Of a stretch of 10,597 nt of DNA, positions 1-5,924 are shown one piece after another. A model generated the notes under the pieces. It was given only the letters and a program-made list of their open reading frames with translations. It was not told the origin of the DNA and did no database searches. The position numbers and the translations under genes were made by a program. Each line of letters starts with the position of its first letter. The stretch's first letter is position 1. Location of the stretch: positions 1-10,597 of the forward strand of contig JAAYSB010000204.1 of assembly GCA_012518475.1 (NCBI GenBank). The letters are read 5' to 3'. The DNA is from Intrasporangiaceae bacterium. Lineage in GTDB: Bacteria; Actinomycetota; Actinomycetes; Actinomycetales; Dermatophilaceae.

Positions 1-1
1 C

Positions 2-50
2 GGAACGCCACCCTCGCCTCTCCCGGAACGTCCCGTCCCGAAGGCGTTCC
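2..50. repeat. overlapping inverted repeats downstream of tatB
   Basis: GGAACG occurs at 2-7 and 25-30, and its complement CGTTCC at 45-50 touches the tatB stop codon. The last can pair with either copy: 8 bp with 2-9 (33-nt loop) or 6 bp with 25-30 (14-nt loop). This may be a weak terminator for tatB; no T-tract is present. Confidence 0.3.
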
Positions 51-457
51 TAGGTGGCGTCGGTGTCAAACGGCGTCGGGCGGCCCGGGTCATAGCTGTG
101 CGCCGGGATCGCCGGGGGGTCCTGGGTCTCGGCGACGGCCGCAGCCGCGGCACCGGTGGCCGCCGGCTTGCCGAGATCCTTGACCCCGGCCGTTGCCTCC
201 TCGAGGGGCTCGATGAGGGCCTGACGGACGATCCGGCGCGGGTCGTACTGCCGCGGGTCGTACTGGCGCCAGTCGAGATCCTTGTACTCAGGCCCGAGCT
301 GCTCCTTGAGCTGGCCCTTGGCGCCTTCGGCCATGACACGTACCTGCCGGATCCCGCGAGCCAGCTTGGCGGCGTACTCGGGCATCCGGTTGGGGCCGAG
401 CACGACAATGGCGAGGAACACCAGCGCGAACAGCTCCATGCCACCAACGCCGAACAC
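50..457 (-). CDS. tatB: Sec-independent (twin-arginine) translocase subunit TatB
   Basis: TatB is the membrane component of the Tat system that, with TatC, receives folded twin-arginine preproteins and exports them across the cytoplasmic membrane. The 135-residue product begins MFGVGGMELF, with the family's conserved Glu at position 8, one membrane helix at about residues 7-21, and the Gly21-Pro22 hinge (VVLGPNRMPEY). A basic amphipathic helix follows to about residue 58, then a variable Ala/Pro-rich tail. Glu8 favours TatB over TatA. The start is GTG at 457, with a GAGG Shine-Dalgarno site 8 nt upstream (466-469). It lies 62 nt downstream of htrA on the same strand, as in the mycobacterial sigE-rseA-htrA-tatB cluster, and is probably co-transcribed. 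A 15-bp tandem repeat (cgggtcgtactg units at 239 and 254) encodes a doubled QYDPR. Identification is confident; substrates cannot be inferred. Confidence 0.93.
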   Translation of the reverse strand: MFGVGGMELFALVFLAIVVLGPNRMPEYAAKLARGIRQVRVMAEGAKGQLKEQLGPEYKDLDWRQYDPRQYDPRRIVRQALIEPLEEATAGVKDLGKPAATGAAAAAVAETQDPPAIPAHSYDPGRPTPFDTDAT

Positions 458-491
458 GGCTCAGACCTCGATTCCCAGGGACACCTCGATC

Positions 492-497
492 ACACTA
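492..497 (-). promoter_or_regulatory. possible -10 element upstream of tatB
   Basis: In the 62-nt htrA-tatB gap the minus strand reads TAGTGT, fitting the TANNNT -10 pattern. Transcription would start about 28 nt before the tatB GTG, leaving the GAGG ribosome-binding site in the leader. No good -35 hexamer is present at 16-18 nt, so this is a weak candidate for an internal tatB promoter. Confidence 0.25.
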
Positions 498-519
498 CGA
501 CGGACACAGCGAGACAACC

Positions 520-1956
520 TCACTGGTCGATGGTGCGACCTTGCAGAGTCATTGTGACATTGAGTGTGGCAGAACCTCGCTGGACGGTGAGCTGGACCGT
601 ATCACCGACGTTCTTGGCACGGATGGCCACGACGAGCTCGTCAGGGTTGGTCATCGGGCGGCCCTCGAACTCGAGGATCACGTCGCCAGGACGCAGCCCC
701 GCCTCGTCGGCGGGACCACCCGGGACGATCGGGTCCTGGTCGGTCTGGCCGTTGTCCTCGCTGAGGATCTTCACACCCTCACCCTGGTACTGACGGTCGA
801 GGAGGACGCCGATGATCGGGTGCTCGGCCTTCCCCGTCCTGATGAGCTGCTCGACAGTCTTGCTCACCTGGTCACTCGGGATGGCAAAGCCGACACCGAT
901 GTTGCCTGCCGGCCCGCTGAACGAGGGTGTCGTGGCGATAGCACTGTTCACGCCGATGACCTGGCCGGACATGTTCAGGAGTGGACCACCGCTGTTGCCA
1001 GGGTTGATCGCGGCGTCGGTCTGGATCGCGTTGATGAAGGTCTGGCCGCCCTGCCCGGGACTGACCGGGCGGTTCAGGGCACTGATGATCCCCGCTGTGA
1101 CAGTGGAGTCGAGACCGAGCGGGGCGCCCATGGCGATGACCTGGTCCCCGACCCGGACGTCGGCTGAGGTTCCGATGGGCAGCGGGTCGAGCCGGACACC
1201 GTCGACCTTCAGAACGGCCAGGTCATAGGACTCGTCACGACCGACGAGGCTGGCGTCGTGGCGATGCCCGTCCGAGGTCTGGACGACGATCGATCCCGAG
1301 GACGCGGCCTGCTCGATGACGTGGTTGTTCGTGACGACGTGTCCCTGGTCGTCGAAGGCCCACCCCGAGCCCGACGCCTGCCCGCCCGAGGACGCGACGA
1401 GGATCGTGACGACGCTCGGGAGGGCATTGGCGGAGATGTTCGCGATCGACCCGGCAGGGCGGTCAGCAGCCCCCTCAGCCGGAGGCGGTGCCGGGGACGG
1501 AGCGGTGTAGCCGTTGGGTCCGAAGTCGAGATAGTCGTTGGCGCCGAGCCACCCACCCGTGACCCCACCGATGCCCCCGGCGAGGACCGCGGTGACTCCG
1601 GCGGTCGCGAGCAGGGCACCCCATCCGGGCCCCTTCCGGCGCTCCCGCGCAGGTCGCGGCTGTGCATAGGCCGGCACTGCCACCGGAGCCGCCGCGACGG
1701 GATGTGGCTCGTAGCTCCAGACCGGCGCCAGCGGCTGGGTGTGCCCCGGATCGGGTGCGTGTGATGCCTCTGGGGTGGGGATCTCCTCGGTCCACTCCTC
1801 GTGGCTCCGGTCCTGCTGCGCCCAGGGGTCCGGCTGGTCCGCGGGGGCGACGGGCCCGCCCGGGTGCTGGTGACCGTCGTCGAATACCGGCCCGGACACC
1901 GGACCGCGGGCAGCGGGGTCGGGCTCGTGCAACGGGTCGCCGTTCGGTGTCGTCAT
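520..1956 (-). CDS. htrA: HtrA/DegP-like membrane-anchored PDZ serine protease
   Basis: This is a trypsin-fold protease of the HtrA family, which degrades or refolds damaged envelope proteins. The 478-residue protein has a Pro/acidic, probably disordered cytoplasmic N-terminus (1-105), a basic stop (RPARERRKG) and one membrane helix at about 113-138, so the protease faces outward. The catalytic triad is visible: His212 (TNNHVI), Asp245 (YDLAVL) and Ser322 (NPGNSGGP). A PDZ domain follows at about 380-470, including GGPADEAGLRPGDVI. No cysteine is present, so no zinc anti-sigma domain is fused to it. The ATG at 1956 is chosen because GAGAAGGA (1962-1969) lies 5 nt upstream; the frame is open further upstream, but that part overlaps sigE out of frame. 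It follows sigE by 89 nt and precedes tatB. Regulation by SigE is expected from the conserved cluster but no clear SigE promoter is seen. Confidence 0.95.
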   Translation of the reverse strand: MTTPNGDPLHEPDPAARGPVSGPVFDDGHQHPGGPVAPADQPDPWAQQDRSHEEWTEEIPTPEASHAPDPGHTQPLAPVWSYEPHPVAAAPVAVPAYAQPRPARERRKGPGWGALLATAGVTAVLAGGIGGVTGGWLGANDYLDFGPNGYTAPSPAPPPAEGAADRPAGSIANISANALPSVVTILVASSGGQASGSGWAFDDQGHVVTNNHVIEQAASSGSIVVQTSDGHRHDASLVGRDESYDLAVLKVDGVRLDPLPIGTSADVRVGDQVIAMGAPLGLDSTVTAGIISALNRPVSPGQGGQTFINAIQTDAAINPGNSGGPLLNMSGQVIGVNSAIATTPSFSGPAGNIGVGFAIPSDQVSKTVEQLIRTGKAEHPIIGVLLDRQYQGEGVKILSEDNGQTDQDPIVPGGPADEAGLRPGDVILEFEGRPMTNPDELVVAIRAKNVGDTVQLTVQRGSATLNVTMTLQGRTIDQ

Positions 1957-1961
1957 GGAGG

Positions 1962-1969
1962 TCCTTCTC
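1962..1969 (-). promoter_or_regulatory. ribosome binding site of htrA
   Basis: GAGAAGGA on the minus strand ends 5 nt before the ATG at 1956. It decides the htrA start over the longer open frame that runs back into sigE. Confidence 0.75.
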
Positions 1970-2004
1970 GACGGGAGACAGTCAGGGGCAGCGCTGGCGG
2001 TGCG

Positions 2005-2029
2005 GGGCTCCTGCATCGGCAGGATGCCC
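2005..2029 (-). other. strong intergenic hairpin between sigE and htrA
   Basis: On the minus strand GGGC(A)TCCTGC and GCAGGAGCCC pair in a 10-bp GC-rich stem, with one bulged A and a four-base loop (CGAT). It occupies the middle of the 89-nt sigE-htrA gap, 48 nt before the htrA start. No T-tract follows, so it is not a classic intrinsic terminator. It could be an attenuator, an RNase-stable processing site or an actinobacterial-type terminator that lowers htrA expression relative to sigE. Confidence 0.6.
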
Positions 2030-2045
2030 ACTGGATCGTCAGCTC

Positions 2046-2636
2046 TCAGGATAGGCCGACAGCGACCTGGGGGATGGGTCTGGAGTGCCGTCCGGACCGG
2101 CCGCTGTCCACATCCTGGCGAGGTGCCCGGTGGGCGAGGGCGGTCCGCAGCTGGGCACGACCGCGGTGGATCCGTGAGCGGACCGTGCCGAGCTTGATGT
2201 CGAGGACCTCGGCGACCTCCTCGTAGGTCAGCCCCTCGATGTCGCAGAGCACCACCGCGGCTCGGAAGTGGGGCGCCAGGGCCCCCAACGCCTCCTGGAT
2301 GTCCGCGTCCAGGTGGGTGTCCGCATACACCTGCTCGGGACTGGGCGAGCGGCCGGGAAGTCGGGCGGCCCACTCGTCGGTGAGCGCGTCGAAGCGGATC
2401 CGCTGCTTGCGGCGCATCTTGTCGAGGAAGACGTTCGTCGTGATCCGGTGCAGCCATCCCTCGAAGGTGCCCGGGCGATAGGTGTGGAGCGAGCGGAACA
2501 CCCGGATGAAGACATCGTGGGTCAGGTCCTCGGCGTCGTGGACGTTGCCGGTGAGACGGTAGGCCAACCGGTACACACGCGCCGAGTGCTCCTGAACGAT
2601 CTCGTCCCAGGTCGGCGGGGTCCAGGTCTCAGTCAT
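2046..2636 (-). CDS. sigE: ECF RNA polymerase sigma factor, SigE type
   Basis: This is an extracytoplasmic-function sigma-70 factor that directs core RNA polymerase to envelope-stress promoters. The 196-residue product contains region 2 (about 13-80; YRLTGNVHDAEDLTHDVF and FEGWLHRITTNVFLDKMRRK) and region 4 (about 112-168). The helix-turn-helix is in LTYEEVAEVLDIKLGTVRSRIHRGR. The N-terminus MTETWTPPTW and the neighbours htrA and tatB identify it as the actinobacterial SigE type rather than a generic ECF factor. The ATG at 2636 has only a purine-rich stretch (GAGAG) in front. It lacks the long N-terminal extension of mycobacterial SigE and carries a basic tail of about 25 residues after region 4. 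The anti-sigma gene expected directly downstream is absent. The upstream region holds a TGGGA inverted/direct repeat but no promoter I can call. Confidence 0.93.
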   Translation of the reverse strand: MTETWTPPTWDEIVQEHSARVYRLAYRLTGNVHDAEDLTHDVFIRVFRSLHTYRPGTFEGWLHRITTNVFLDKMRRKQRIRFDALTDEWAARLPGRSPSPEQVYADTHLDADIQEALGALAPHFRAAVVLCDIEGLTYEEVAEVLDIKLGTVRSRIHRGRAQLRTALAHRAPRQDVDSGRSGRHSRPIPQVAVGLS

Positions 2637-2707
2637 CGTCGCTCTCGTCTCACTCGGTTCACTGGCTGCCGGACGGCTCGCCGCCGGCCGGCAAGGCCAG
2701 TCTTATG

Positions 2708-2731
2708 TCCCAACCTGGGATTTCTCTGGGA
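2708..2731. promoter_or_regulatory. TCCCA/TGGGA repeats in the sigE/O-methyltransferase divergent region
   Basis: TCCCA(acc)TGGGA forms a short inverted repeat at 2708-2720, and a third TGGGA copy lies at 2727-2731, 11 bp (one helical turn) from the second. It is 72-95 bp upstream of sigE and about 100 bp upstream of the divergent methyltransferase. Such spacing suits a regulator site, but half-sites of 5 bp are short enough to arise by chance. Confidence 0.25.
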
Positions 2732-2819
2732 GAGGCGACCGGGTGTCCTGGCCCTCGGACCAGCACCCATCGGGCCGGAATCCGGCGTGGCTGGGCTACG
2801 CAGCACGATCGTCGGGAAC

Positions 2820-2825
2820 TAGGGT
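2820..2825 (+). promoter_or_regulatory. -10 element of a leaderless promoter for the O-methyltransferase
   Basis: TAGGGT lies exactly 7 nt before the ATG at 2833, so transcription would begin at or next to the A of the start codon. No good -35 hexamer and no strong Shine-Dalgarno site are present, as is usual for leaderless actinobacterial genes. Confidence 0.55.
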
Positions 2826-2832
2826 GGCACTC

Positions 2833-3465
2833 ATGACGTCGATCAAACCCGCCAGCTGGAGCTATGCCGAGGAGTTCGTTCCCGAGAGCGAGATCCACGA
2901 GAAGGCACGCCTCCGCGGTGAGGCGATGGGTGCCTCAGCAGTCGGCGCGGGCACAGGTCCAGCGCTGCGCATGCTTGCCGCAGCGACCCAGGCCATGTCC
3001 GTCTGCGAGATCGGCACCGGCGCCGGTTCCTCCGGGCTCTGGCTGCTCGAGGGCATGCCCGACGGCGGCGTACTCACGACAATCGACCTTGAGACCGAGC
3101 ACCAGCGGGCTGCCAAGGACGCCTTCGCCGAGGCCGGGATCCCCCACCAGCGCACCCGCGTCATCGCCGGGCGGGCTCTCGACGTGCTGCCGCGGATGAC
3201 CGACGGGGCCTACGACCTGGTCCTCATCGATGCCGACAAGTCCGAGTACCCCGCCTACACCGAGCACGCCCTGCGCCTGCTGCGCAAGGGCGGCGTGCTC
3301 GTGCTCGACAACATGCTCTGGCACGACCAGGTCGCCGATCCCGCCGCCCGGGACGACAAGACCGTCACGCTGCGCGACCTCGGCAAGAGTCTGCGCGACA
3401 GGGAGGACCTCCTCGTGTCGCTGCTGCCCGTCGGGGACGGCCTTCTCGTTGCCGTCAAGCAGTAG
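2833..3465 (+). CDS. class I SAM-dependent O-methyltransferase (cation-dependent type)
   Basis: The 210-residue protein belongs to the caffeoyl-CoA-like, metal-dependent O-methyltransferase family, which transfers a methyl group from S-adenosylmethionine to a hydroxyl, usually of a catechol-like substrate. Visible motifs are the SAM-binding loop CEIGTGAGSSGLW (58-70), the ribose-binding acid in TTIDLE (Asp85), and the metal/catalytic residues in LIDADKSEY (Asp133, Asp135) and VLDNML (Asp159, Asn160). The start is ATG at 2833 (MTSIKPASWSY); an upstream in-frame ATG at 2743 adds residues unlike the family and bypasses the -10 element. It is divergent from sigE, the same arrangement as the Rv1220c-sigE pair in Mycobacterium tuberculosis. 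The substrate is not known from sequence. It ends 29 nt from the convergent YdhR-like gene with no terminator hairpin visible between them. Confidence 0.92.
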   Translation: MTSIKPASWSYAEEFVPESEIHEKARLRGEAMGASAVGAGTGPALRMLAAATQAMSVCEIGTGAGSSGLWLLEGMPDGGVLTTIDLETEHQRAAKDAFAEAGIPHQRTRVIAGRALDVLPRMTDGAYDLVLIDADKSEYPAYTEHALRLLRKGGVLVLDNMLWHDQVADPAARDDKTVTLRDLGKSLRDREDLLVSLLPVGDGLLVAVKQ

Positions 3466-3494
3466 CACTCACGCAGGCACTGTCACGAGCACCG

Positions 3495-3887
3495 TCAGGC
3501 GATAGCAGACGCCGGGCCGGCACCGCGCCGGAAGCCTGCGGGCCCCTCGGCGATCGCGACGACCTCGAAGTCCTCGATCGCGGCCGGCGAGGATCCCACG
3601 AGCTGGGAGACCGGCGACTCTGCGGCACCCTCCTCGAAGGTGGCGCGGAAGTCGTCCCGGTCGCGCACGGTGTCGAAGACGTAGGTCCCCTCGAACCACT
3701 CCCCCTCGCGCATCCGCCACGTCTTGAAGGCGAGTCCGTCAAGGAACATGAACTTCGCCATCGAGGTGCCTACGACATACTCGCGCAGCTGCTCGGCGAT
3801 CTGGTCGGGGGCGTCGGCGAGCGACCACCGGACGGTCAGACCGAAGCCGGCGTTGAGCGACCCGTGATTGGCGGTCCCTGAGATCAC
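3495..3887 (-). CDS. small dimeric alpha/beta-barrel protein, YdhR-like (putative)
   Basis: The 130-residue soluble protein has no signal peptide or membrane segment. Its layout, a beta-strand (GFGLTVRWSL), an amphipathic helix (DQIAEQLREYV), then FKTWRMREGEWFEGTYVFDTVRDRDDF (residues 54-80) and a late strand FEVVAIAEG, resembles YdhR-type dimeric alpha/beta-barrel proteins, annotated as putative monooxygenases. No catalytic residue can be pointed to, so activity is unproven. The GTG start at 3887 overlaps the pepA stop (GTGA), and GGAAGGA (3893-3899) sits 5 nt upstream. This rules out longer in-frame starts, which lie inside pepA. Translation is therefore probably coupled to pepA. The Ala/Gly-rich last 15 residues look disordered. 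The gene is real with good confidence; the family assignment is tentative. Confidence 0.72.
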   Translation of the reverse strand: MISGTANHGSLNAGFGLTVRWSLADAPDQIAEQLREYVVGTSMAKFMFLDGLAFKTWRMREGEWFEGTYVFDTVRDRDDFRATFEEGAAESPVSQLVGSSPAAIEDFEVVAIAEGPAGFRRGAGPASAIA

Positions 3888-5464
3888 TGCTGTCCTTCCA
3901 GCCACGCGAGCAGTGCCCGCGCGCCATATCCTGTGGCTCCCTTGGCGAGGATGCCCTTGTCGACGTCCGAACGCCCCGGGCCGGCGATGTCGAGGTGTGC
4001 CCACGGCACGTCCCCGACGAACGCCTCGAGGAACAGCGCTGCCGTGACGGCCCCGCCGCCCACACCCGGTGCGATGTGGTTGAGATCAGCGACTTCGCTG
4101 CTCAGCGCCTCACGGTAGTCATCGACGAGCGGCATCCGCCAGAACGTCTCACCGGTCGACTCACCGGCCCCCAGCAGACCCTCGACCACCTCGTCGGACG
4201 TGCCGAAGATCGCCGCCATGCTCCGGGCCAGGGCCAGCCGCGCCGCGCCGGTCAAGGTCGCGACGTCGACAAGGACGTCGGGCGACAGGTTCGCCACCGC
4301 ATAGGCGATGGCGTCGGCGAGAACGAGCCTGCCCTCGGCGTCGGTGTTGCCGATCTCGACCGTGGTCCCGCCGTACTGGGTGATGACGTCAGAGGGACGG
4401 TACGACGAGCCGCTGACCTGGTTCTCAGCGAGGGCGAGCAGTCCGGTGACCCGGACCTGGACGCCGAGCGCACGACAGGCGCCGAGCACGGCGAGGACGA
4501 CAGCCGAACCGAGCATGTCGGTCTTCATCGCCACCATGCCGTCACCGGGCTTGATGTTCAGACCGCCGGTGTCGAAGGTGATGCCCTTGCCGACGAGGAC
4601 GATCCTGCGGGTGTCGTCCGTCGCACCGCGTGGGCTGTAGTCGAGCTGGACGAGCCGTGGCGGCGTTGCCGACCCACCACCGACGGCGACCAGACCGCCG
4701 AACCCTTCGGCGGCGAGCTCCTTGTCGTTCCACACCCGGACCGTCAGGCCACTACGTCGGGCCACCGCTCGCGCCTGGGTGACCATCCACGCAGGGTTCT
4801 TGATGTTCGACGGCGTCACTCCCAGCCCTCGGGCGATCACCGTCGCCCGGCAACGGATGAGGGAGCGTTCGAGCGCGACGGCGTCCACACCCACATCGAT
4901 CCCCGCGAGGACATGGACGTGGCGCGACGGGCCACTCGGTCGGACCGGGCCGTTCGCCCGCCACGCCGGGGCGGTCCACGAACCGAGCGTCACGCCCTCG
5001 ACGAGGGAGCCCTCCTCGCCGGCGCCGAAGGCGACGACGAGTGTCCTGACGTCACGGGTCAGCCGACCGACAGCGGCGCCGGCAGCACGGATGTCGTCGC
5101 TGGTTCCCGCGCCGATCCCGACGAGCACGACCCTGCCGAACACGCCGGAACCGGTGAGCGGAACGGTCGTGACGCTGCCCGCCGACGCGGAGGGGGTATG
5201 CGTGGTCACCACCTCCGCCGCGTCGAGTCCGAGCTCGCGCAGGGCGGCGCTCGCTCCAGCGCCGGCGACGCCCTCCTCCGGCTCACCGGCGTCGGCAGCC
5301 TGAACGCCGACAGCGAGGACCGGCGCGGCAGCCGGGGCGTCCTGGGCCGCACGGACGGTCGCGATATCGTCGATGACGGACCAGGTGGGAAGAGTGGGGT
5401 CGAGAAGGTTCTCGACGGTGCTGCGCTCGGGCAGCAGGCCGGTCAGGGATGGTCGTGGGCTCAC
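3884..5464 (-). CDS. pepA: leucyl aminopeptidase (M17 family)
   Basis: This cytoplasmic dinuclear-metal aminopeptidase removes N-terminal residues from peptides during protein turnover. The 526-residue protein has the variable N-terminal macro-like domain (to about 190) and the catalytic domain. Metal and active-site residues are all visible: Lys293 and Asp298 (VGKGITFDTGG), Lys305, Asp316 (KTDMLGS), and the family signature NTDAEGRL with Asp375, Glu377 and Arg379. Length fits the family (about 500). The GTG at 5464 (MSPRPSLTG) is preferred to an upstream ATG at 5524 for two reasons: a TAGGGT element lies 7 nt before it, and the extra 20 residues would be encoded by the terminator hairpin region. 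The stop overlaps the next gene's start. An open frame of 606 codons lies antisense to it but is a GC-bias shadow. The family call is secure; the exact start is somewhat less so. Confidence 0.94.
   Translation of the reverse strand: MSPRPSLTGLLPERSTVENLLDPTLPTWSVIDDIATVRAAQDAPAAAPVLAVGVQAADAGEPEEGVAGAGASAALRELGLDAAEVVTTHTPSASAGSVTTVPLTGSGVFGRVVLVGIGAGTSDDIRAAGAAVGRLTRDVRTLVVAFGAGEEGSLVEGVTLGSWTAPAWRANGPVRPSGPSRHVHVLAGIDVGVDAVALERSLIRCRATVIARGLGVTPSNIKNPAWMVTQARAVARRSGLTVRVWNDKELAAEGFGGLVAVGGGSATPPRLVQLDYSPRGATDDTRRIVLVGKGITFDTGGLNIKPGDGMVAMKTDMLGSAVVLAVLGACRALGVQVRVTGLLALAENQVSGSSYRPSDVITQYGGTTVEIGNTDAEGRLVLADAIAYAVANLSPDVLVDVATLTGAARLALARSMAAIFGTSDEVVEGLLGAGESTGETFWRMPLVDDYREALSSEVADLNHIAPGVGGGAVTAALFLEAFVGDVPWAHLDIAGPGRSDVDKGILAKGATGYGARALLAWLEGQQ
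3893..3899 (-). promoter_or_regulatory. ribosome binding site of the YdhR-like gene
   Basis: GGAAGGA within the last codons of pepA is 5 nt before the GTG at 3887. It is one of the best Shine-Dalgarno matches in the window and fixes the start of the coupled gene. Confidence 0.75.
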
Positions 5465-5471
5465 CCGAGTG

Positions 5472-5477
5472 ACCCTA
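5472..5477 (-). promoter_or_regulatory. -10 element of a leaderless promoter for pepA
   Basis: TAGGGT on the minus strand is 7 nt before the GTG at 5464, the same hexamer and spacing as at the O-methyltransferase. No Shine-Dalgarno site separates it from the start. It lies downstream of the 5506-5546 hairpin, so pepA can be transcribed independently of the DUF3117 gene. Confidence 0.5.
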
Positions 5478-5505
5478 CCGCCGGATCGCCACCGACGCGG
5501 GGACG

Positions 5506-5546
5506 CACACGACCCCCGGACCACGGGTGGTCACGGGGGTCGTGTG
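5506..5546 (-). terminator. strong hairpin after the DUF3117 gene, probable terminator
   Basis: CACACGACCCCCG (5506-5518) pairs perfectly with CGGGGGTCGTGTG (5534-5546). Inside, GACCAC pairs with GTGGTC, leaving one bulged A and a tiny loop, giving a nearly continuous stem of about 18 bp. It begins 16 nt after the DUF3117 stop codon and ends before the pepA -10 element. No T-run follows on either strand, which is common for actinobacterial terminators, so termination is inferred from strength and position. Confidence 0.72.
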
Positions 5547-5562
5547 AGTGGACTGCTGGAGG

Positions 5563-5736
5563 CTACTTGAGACCCTCACAGTTGTCGATGGCGTCTCCGA
5601 GAGCGCGCACCTCGTCCGGGGTCATCTCGACGACGAGTCGGCCACCACCCTCGAGCGGCATGCGCAGCACGATGCCGCGCCCCTCCTTCACGACCTCGAG
5701 GTCGCCATCGCCGGTCCTCGGCTTCATTGCCGCCAT
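5563..5736 (-). CDS. DUF3117 family small conserved protein
   Basis: The 57-residue protein (MAAMKPRTGDGDLEV..., ...MPLEGGGRLVVEMTPDEVRALGDAI) is a clear member of the actinobacterial DUF3117 family, whose M. tuberculosis member Rv1211 has been described as calmodulin-like; no EF-hand calcium loop is evident here. It is soluble, with a beta-rich core (VVKEGRGIVLRMP, GRLVVEM) and a C-terminal helix from about residue 40. Biochemical function is unknown. The ATG at 5736 is chosen because the family starts MAAMKPRTGDG, with GAAGGG 10 nt upstream; 34 further upstream codons are open but not family-like. It has its own sigma-70-like promoter at 5821-5848, a leader of roughly 77 nt containing a palindrome, and a terminator-like hairpin after the stop. 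It is therefore likely monocistronic and well expressed. Confidence 0.93.
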   Translation of the reverse strand: MAAMKPRTGDGDLEVVKEGRGIVLRMPLEGGGRLVVEMTPDEVRALGDAIDNCEGLK

Positions 5737-5770
5737 GAGCTCATTTCCCTTCGTCAGGCACTGGCCGGAT

Positions 5771-5789
5771 ATCGACGAGTGTCGTCGAT
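5771..5789. promoter_or_regulatory. 19-nt palindrome in the DUF3117 5' leader
   Basis: ATCGACGA and TCGTCGAT are perfect 8-bp inverted repeats around GTG. The site lies between the predicted transcription start (about 5814) and the DUF3117 ATG, 34 nt before the start codon. It could be an operator acting as a roadblock, or an RNA hairpin with a 3-nt loop that affects leader stability or translation. I cannot assign a regulator. Confidence 0.5.
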
Positions 5790-5820
5790 CAAGGACTCCA
5801 ACCCGGCCGCGTTGAGGTCC

Positions 5821-5848
5821 ATTATCCCGCACGGCCACGGCGTGACGA
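5821..5848 (-). promoter_or_regulatory. sigma-70-type promoter of the DUF3117 gene
   Basis: On the minus strand TCGTCA (5843-5848) and GATAAT (5821-5826) are separated by 16 bp. GATAAT matches the TATAAT consensus at 5 of 6 bases and the -35 box matches TTGACA at 4 of 6. AT-rich hexamers like this stand out in such GC-rich DNA. The start point would be near 5814, giving a leader of about 77 nt. Confidence 0.55.
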
Positions 5849-5912
5849 AATCCCCGAGATGTTCTCGTGACAATCCGCAGGTGGCGGAGGACGGCAACAG
5901 TGCCGGACGGAA

Positions 5913-5918
5913 TACGGT
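5913..5918 (+). promoter_or_regulatory. -10 element of a leaderless promoter for the enoyl-CoA hydratase gene
   Basis: TACGGT ends 6 nt before the ATG at 5925. The six bases between (tggtcc) contain no Shine-Dalgarno sequence, so the transcript most likely starts at the start codon. Confidence 0.55.
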
Positions 5919-5924
5919 TGGTCC

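Noticed and set aside
2..50. GGAACG motifs downstream of tatB as ECF promoters
   Set aside because: No correctly spaced CGTC/CGTT -10 box follows, and the repeats are better explained as pairing arms of a weak hairpin.
239..265. 15-bp tandem repeat within tatB as a regulatory or mobile repeat
   Set aside because: It is in frame and encodes a doubled QYDPR in the TatB linker, so it is a protein-level repeat.
98..793. 231-codon plus-strand frame across tatB and the end of htrA
   Set aside because: The opposite-strand genes have clear TatB and PDZ features; this frame has none.
1957..2457. Upstream extension of the htrA frame into sigE (645 codons in total)
   Set aside because: The extra 167 residues are low-complexity Arg/Pro/Gly sequence overlapping sigE region 4 out of frame. 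A good ribosome-binding site supports the ATG at 1956.
2814..2819. GGGAAC before the O-methyltransferase as a SigE-type -35 box
   Set aside because: It is only about 13 nt before the start codon, leaving no room for a -10 element; the adjoining TAGGGT explains the site better.
3995..5815. 606-codon open frame on the plus strand antisense to pepA
   Set aside because: pepA is unambiguous with a complete active site. The antisense translation is rich in Arg/Asp/Gly/Pro with no recognisable domain, the usual GC-bias shadow, and it also crosses the DUF3117 gene and the hairpin.
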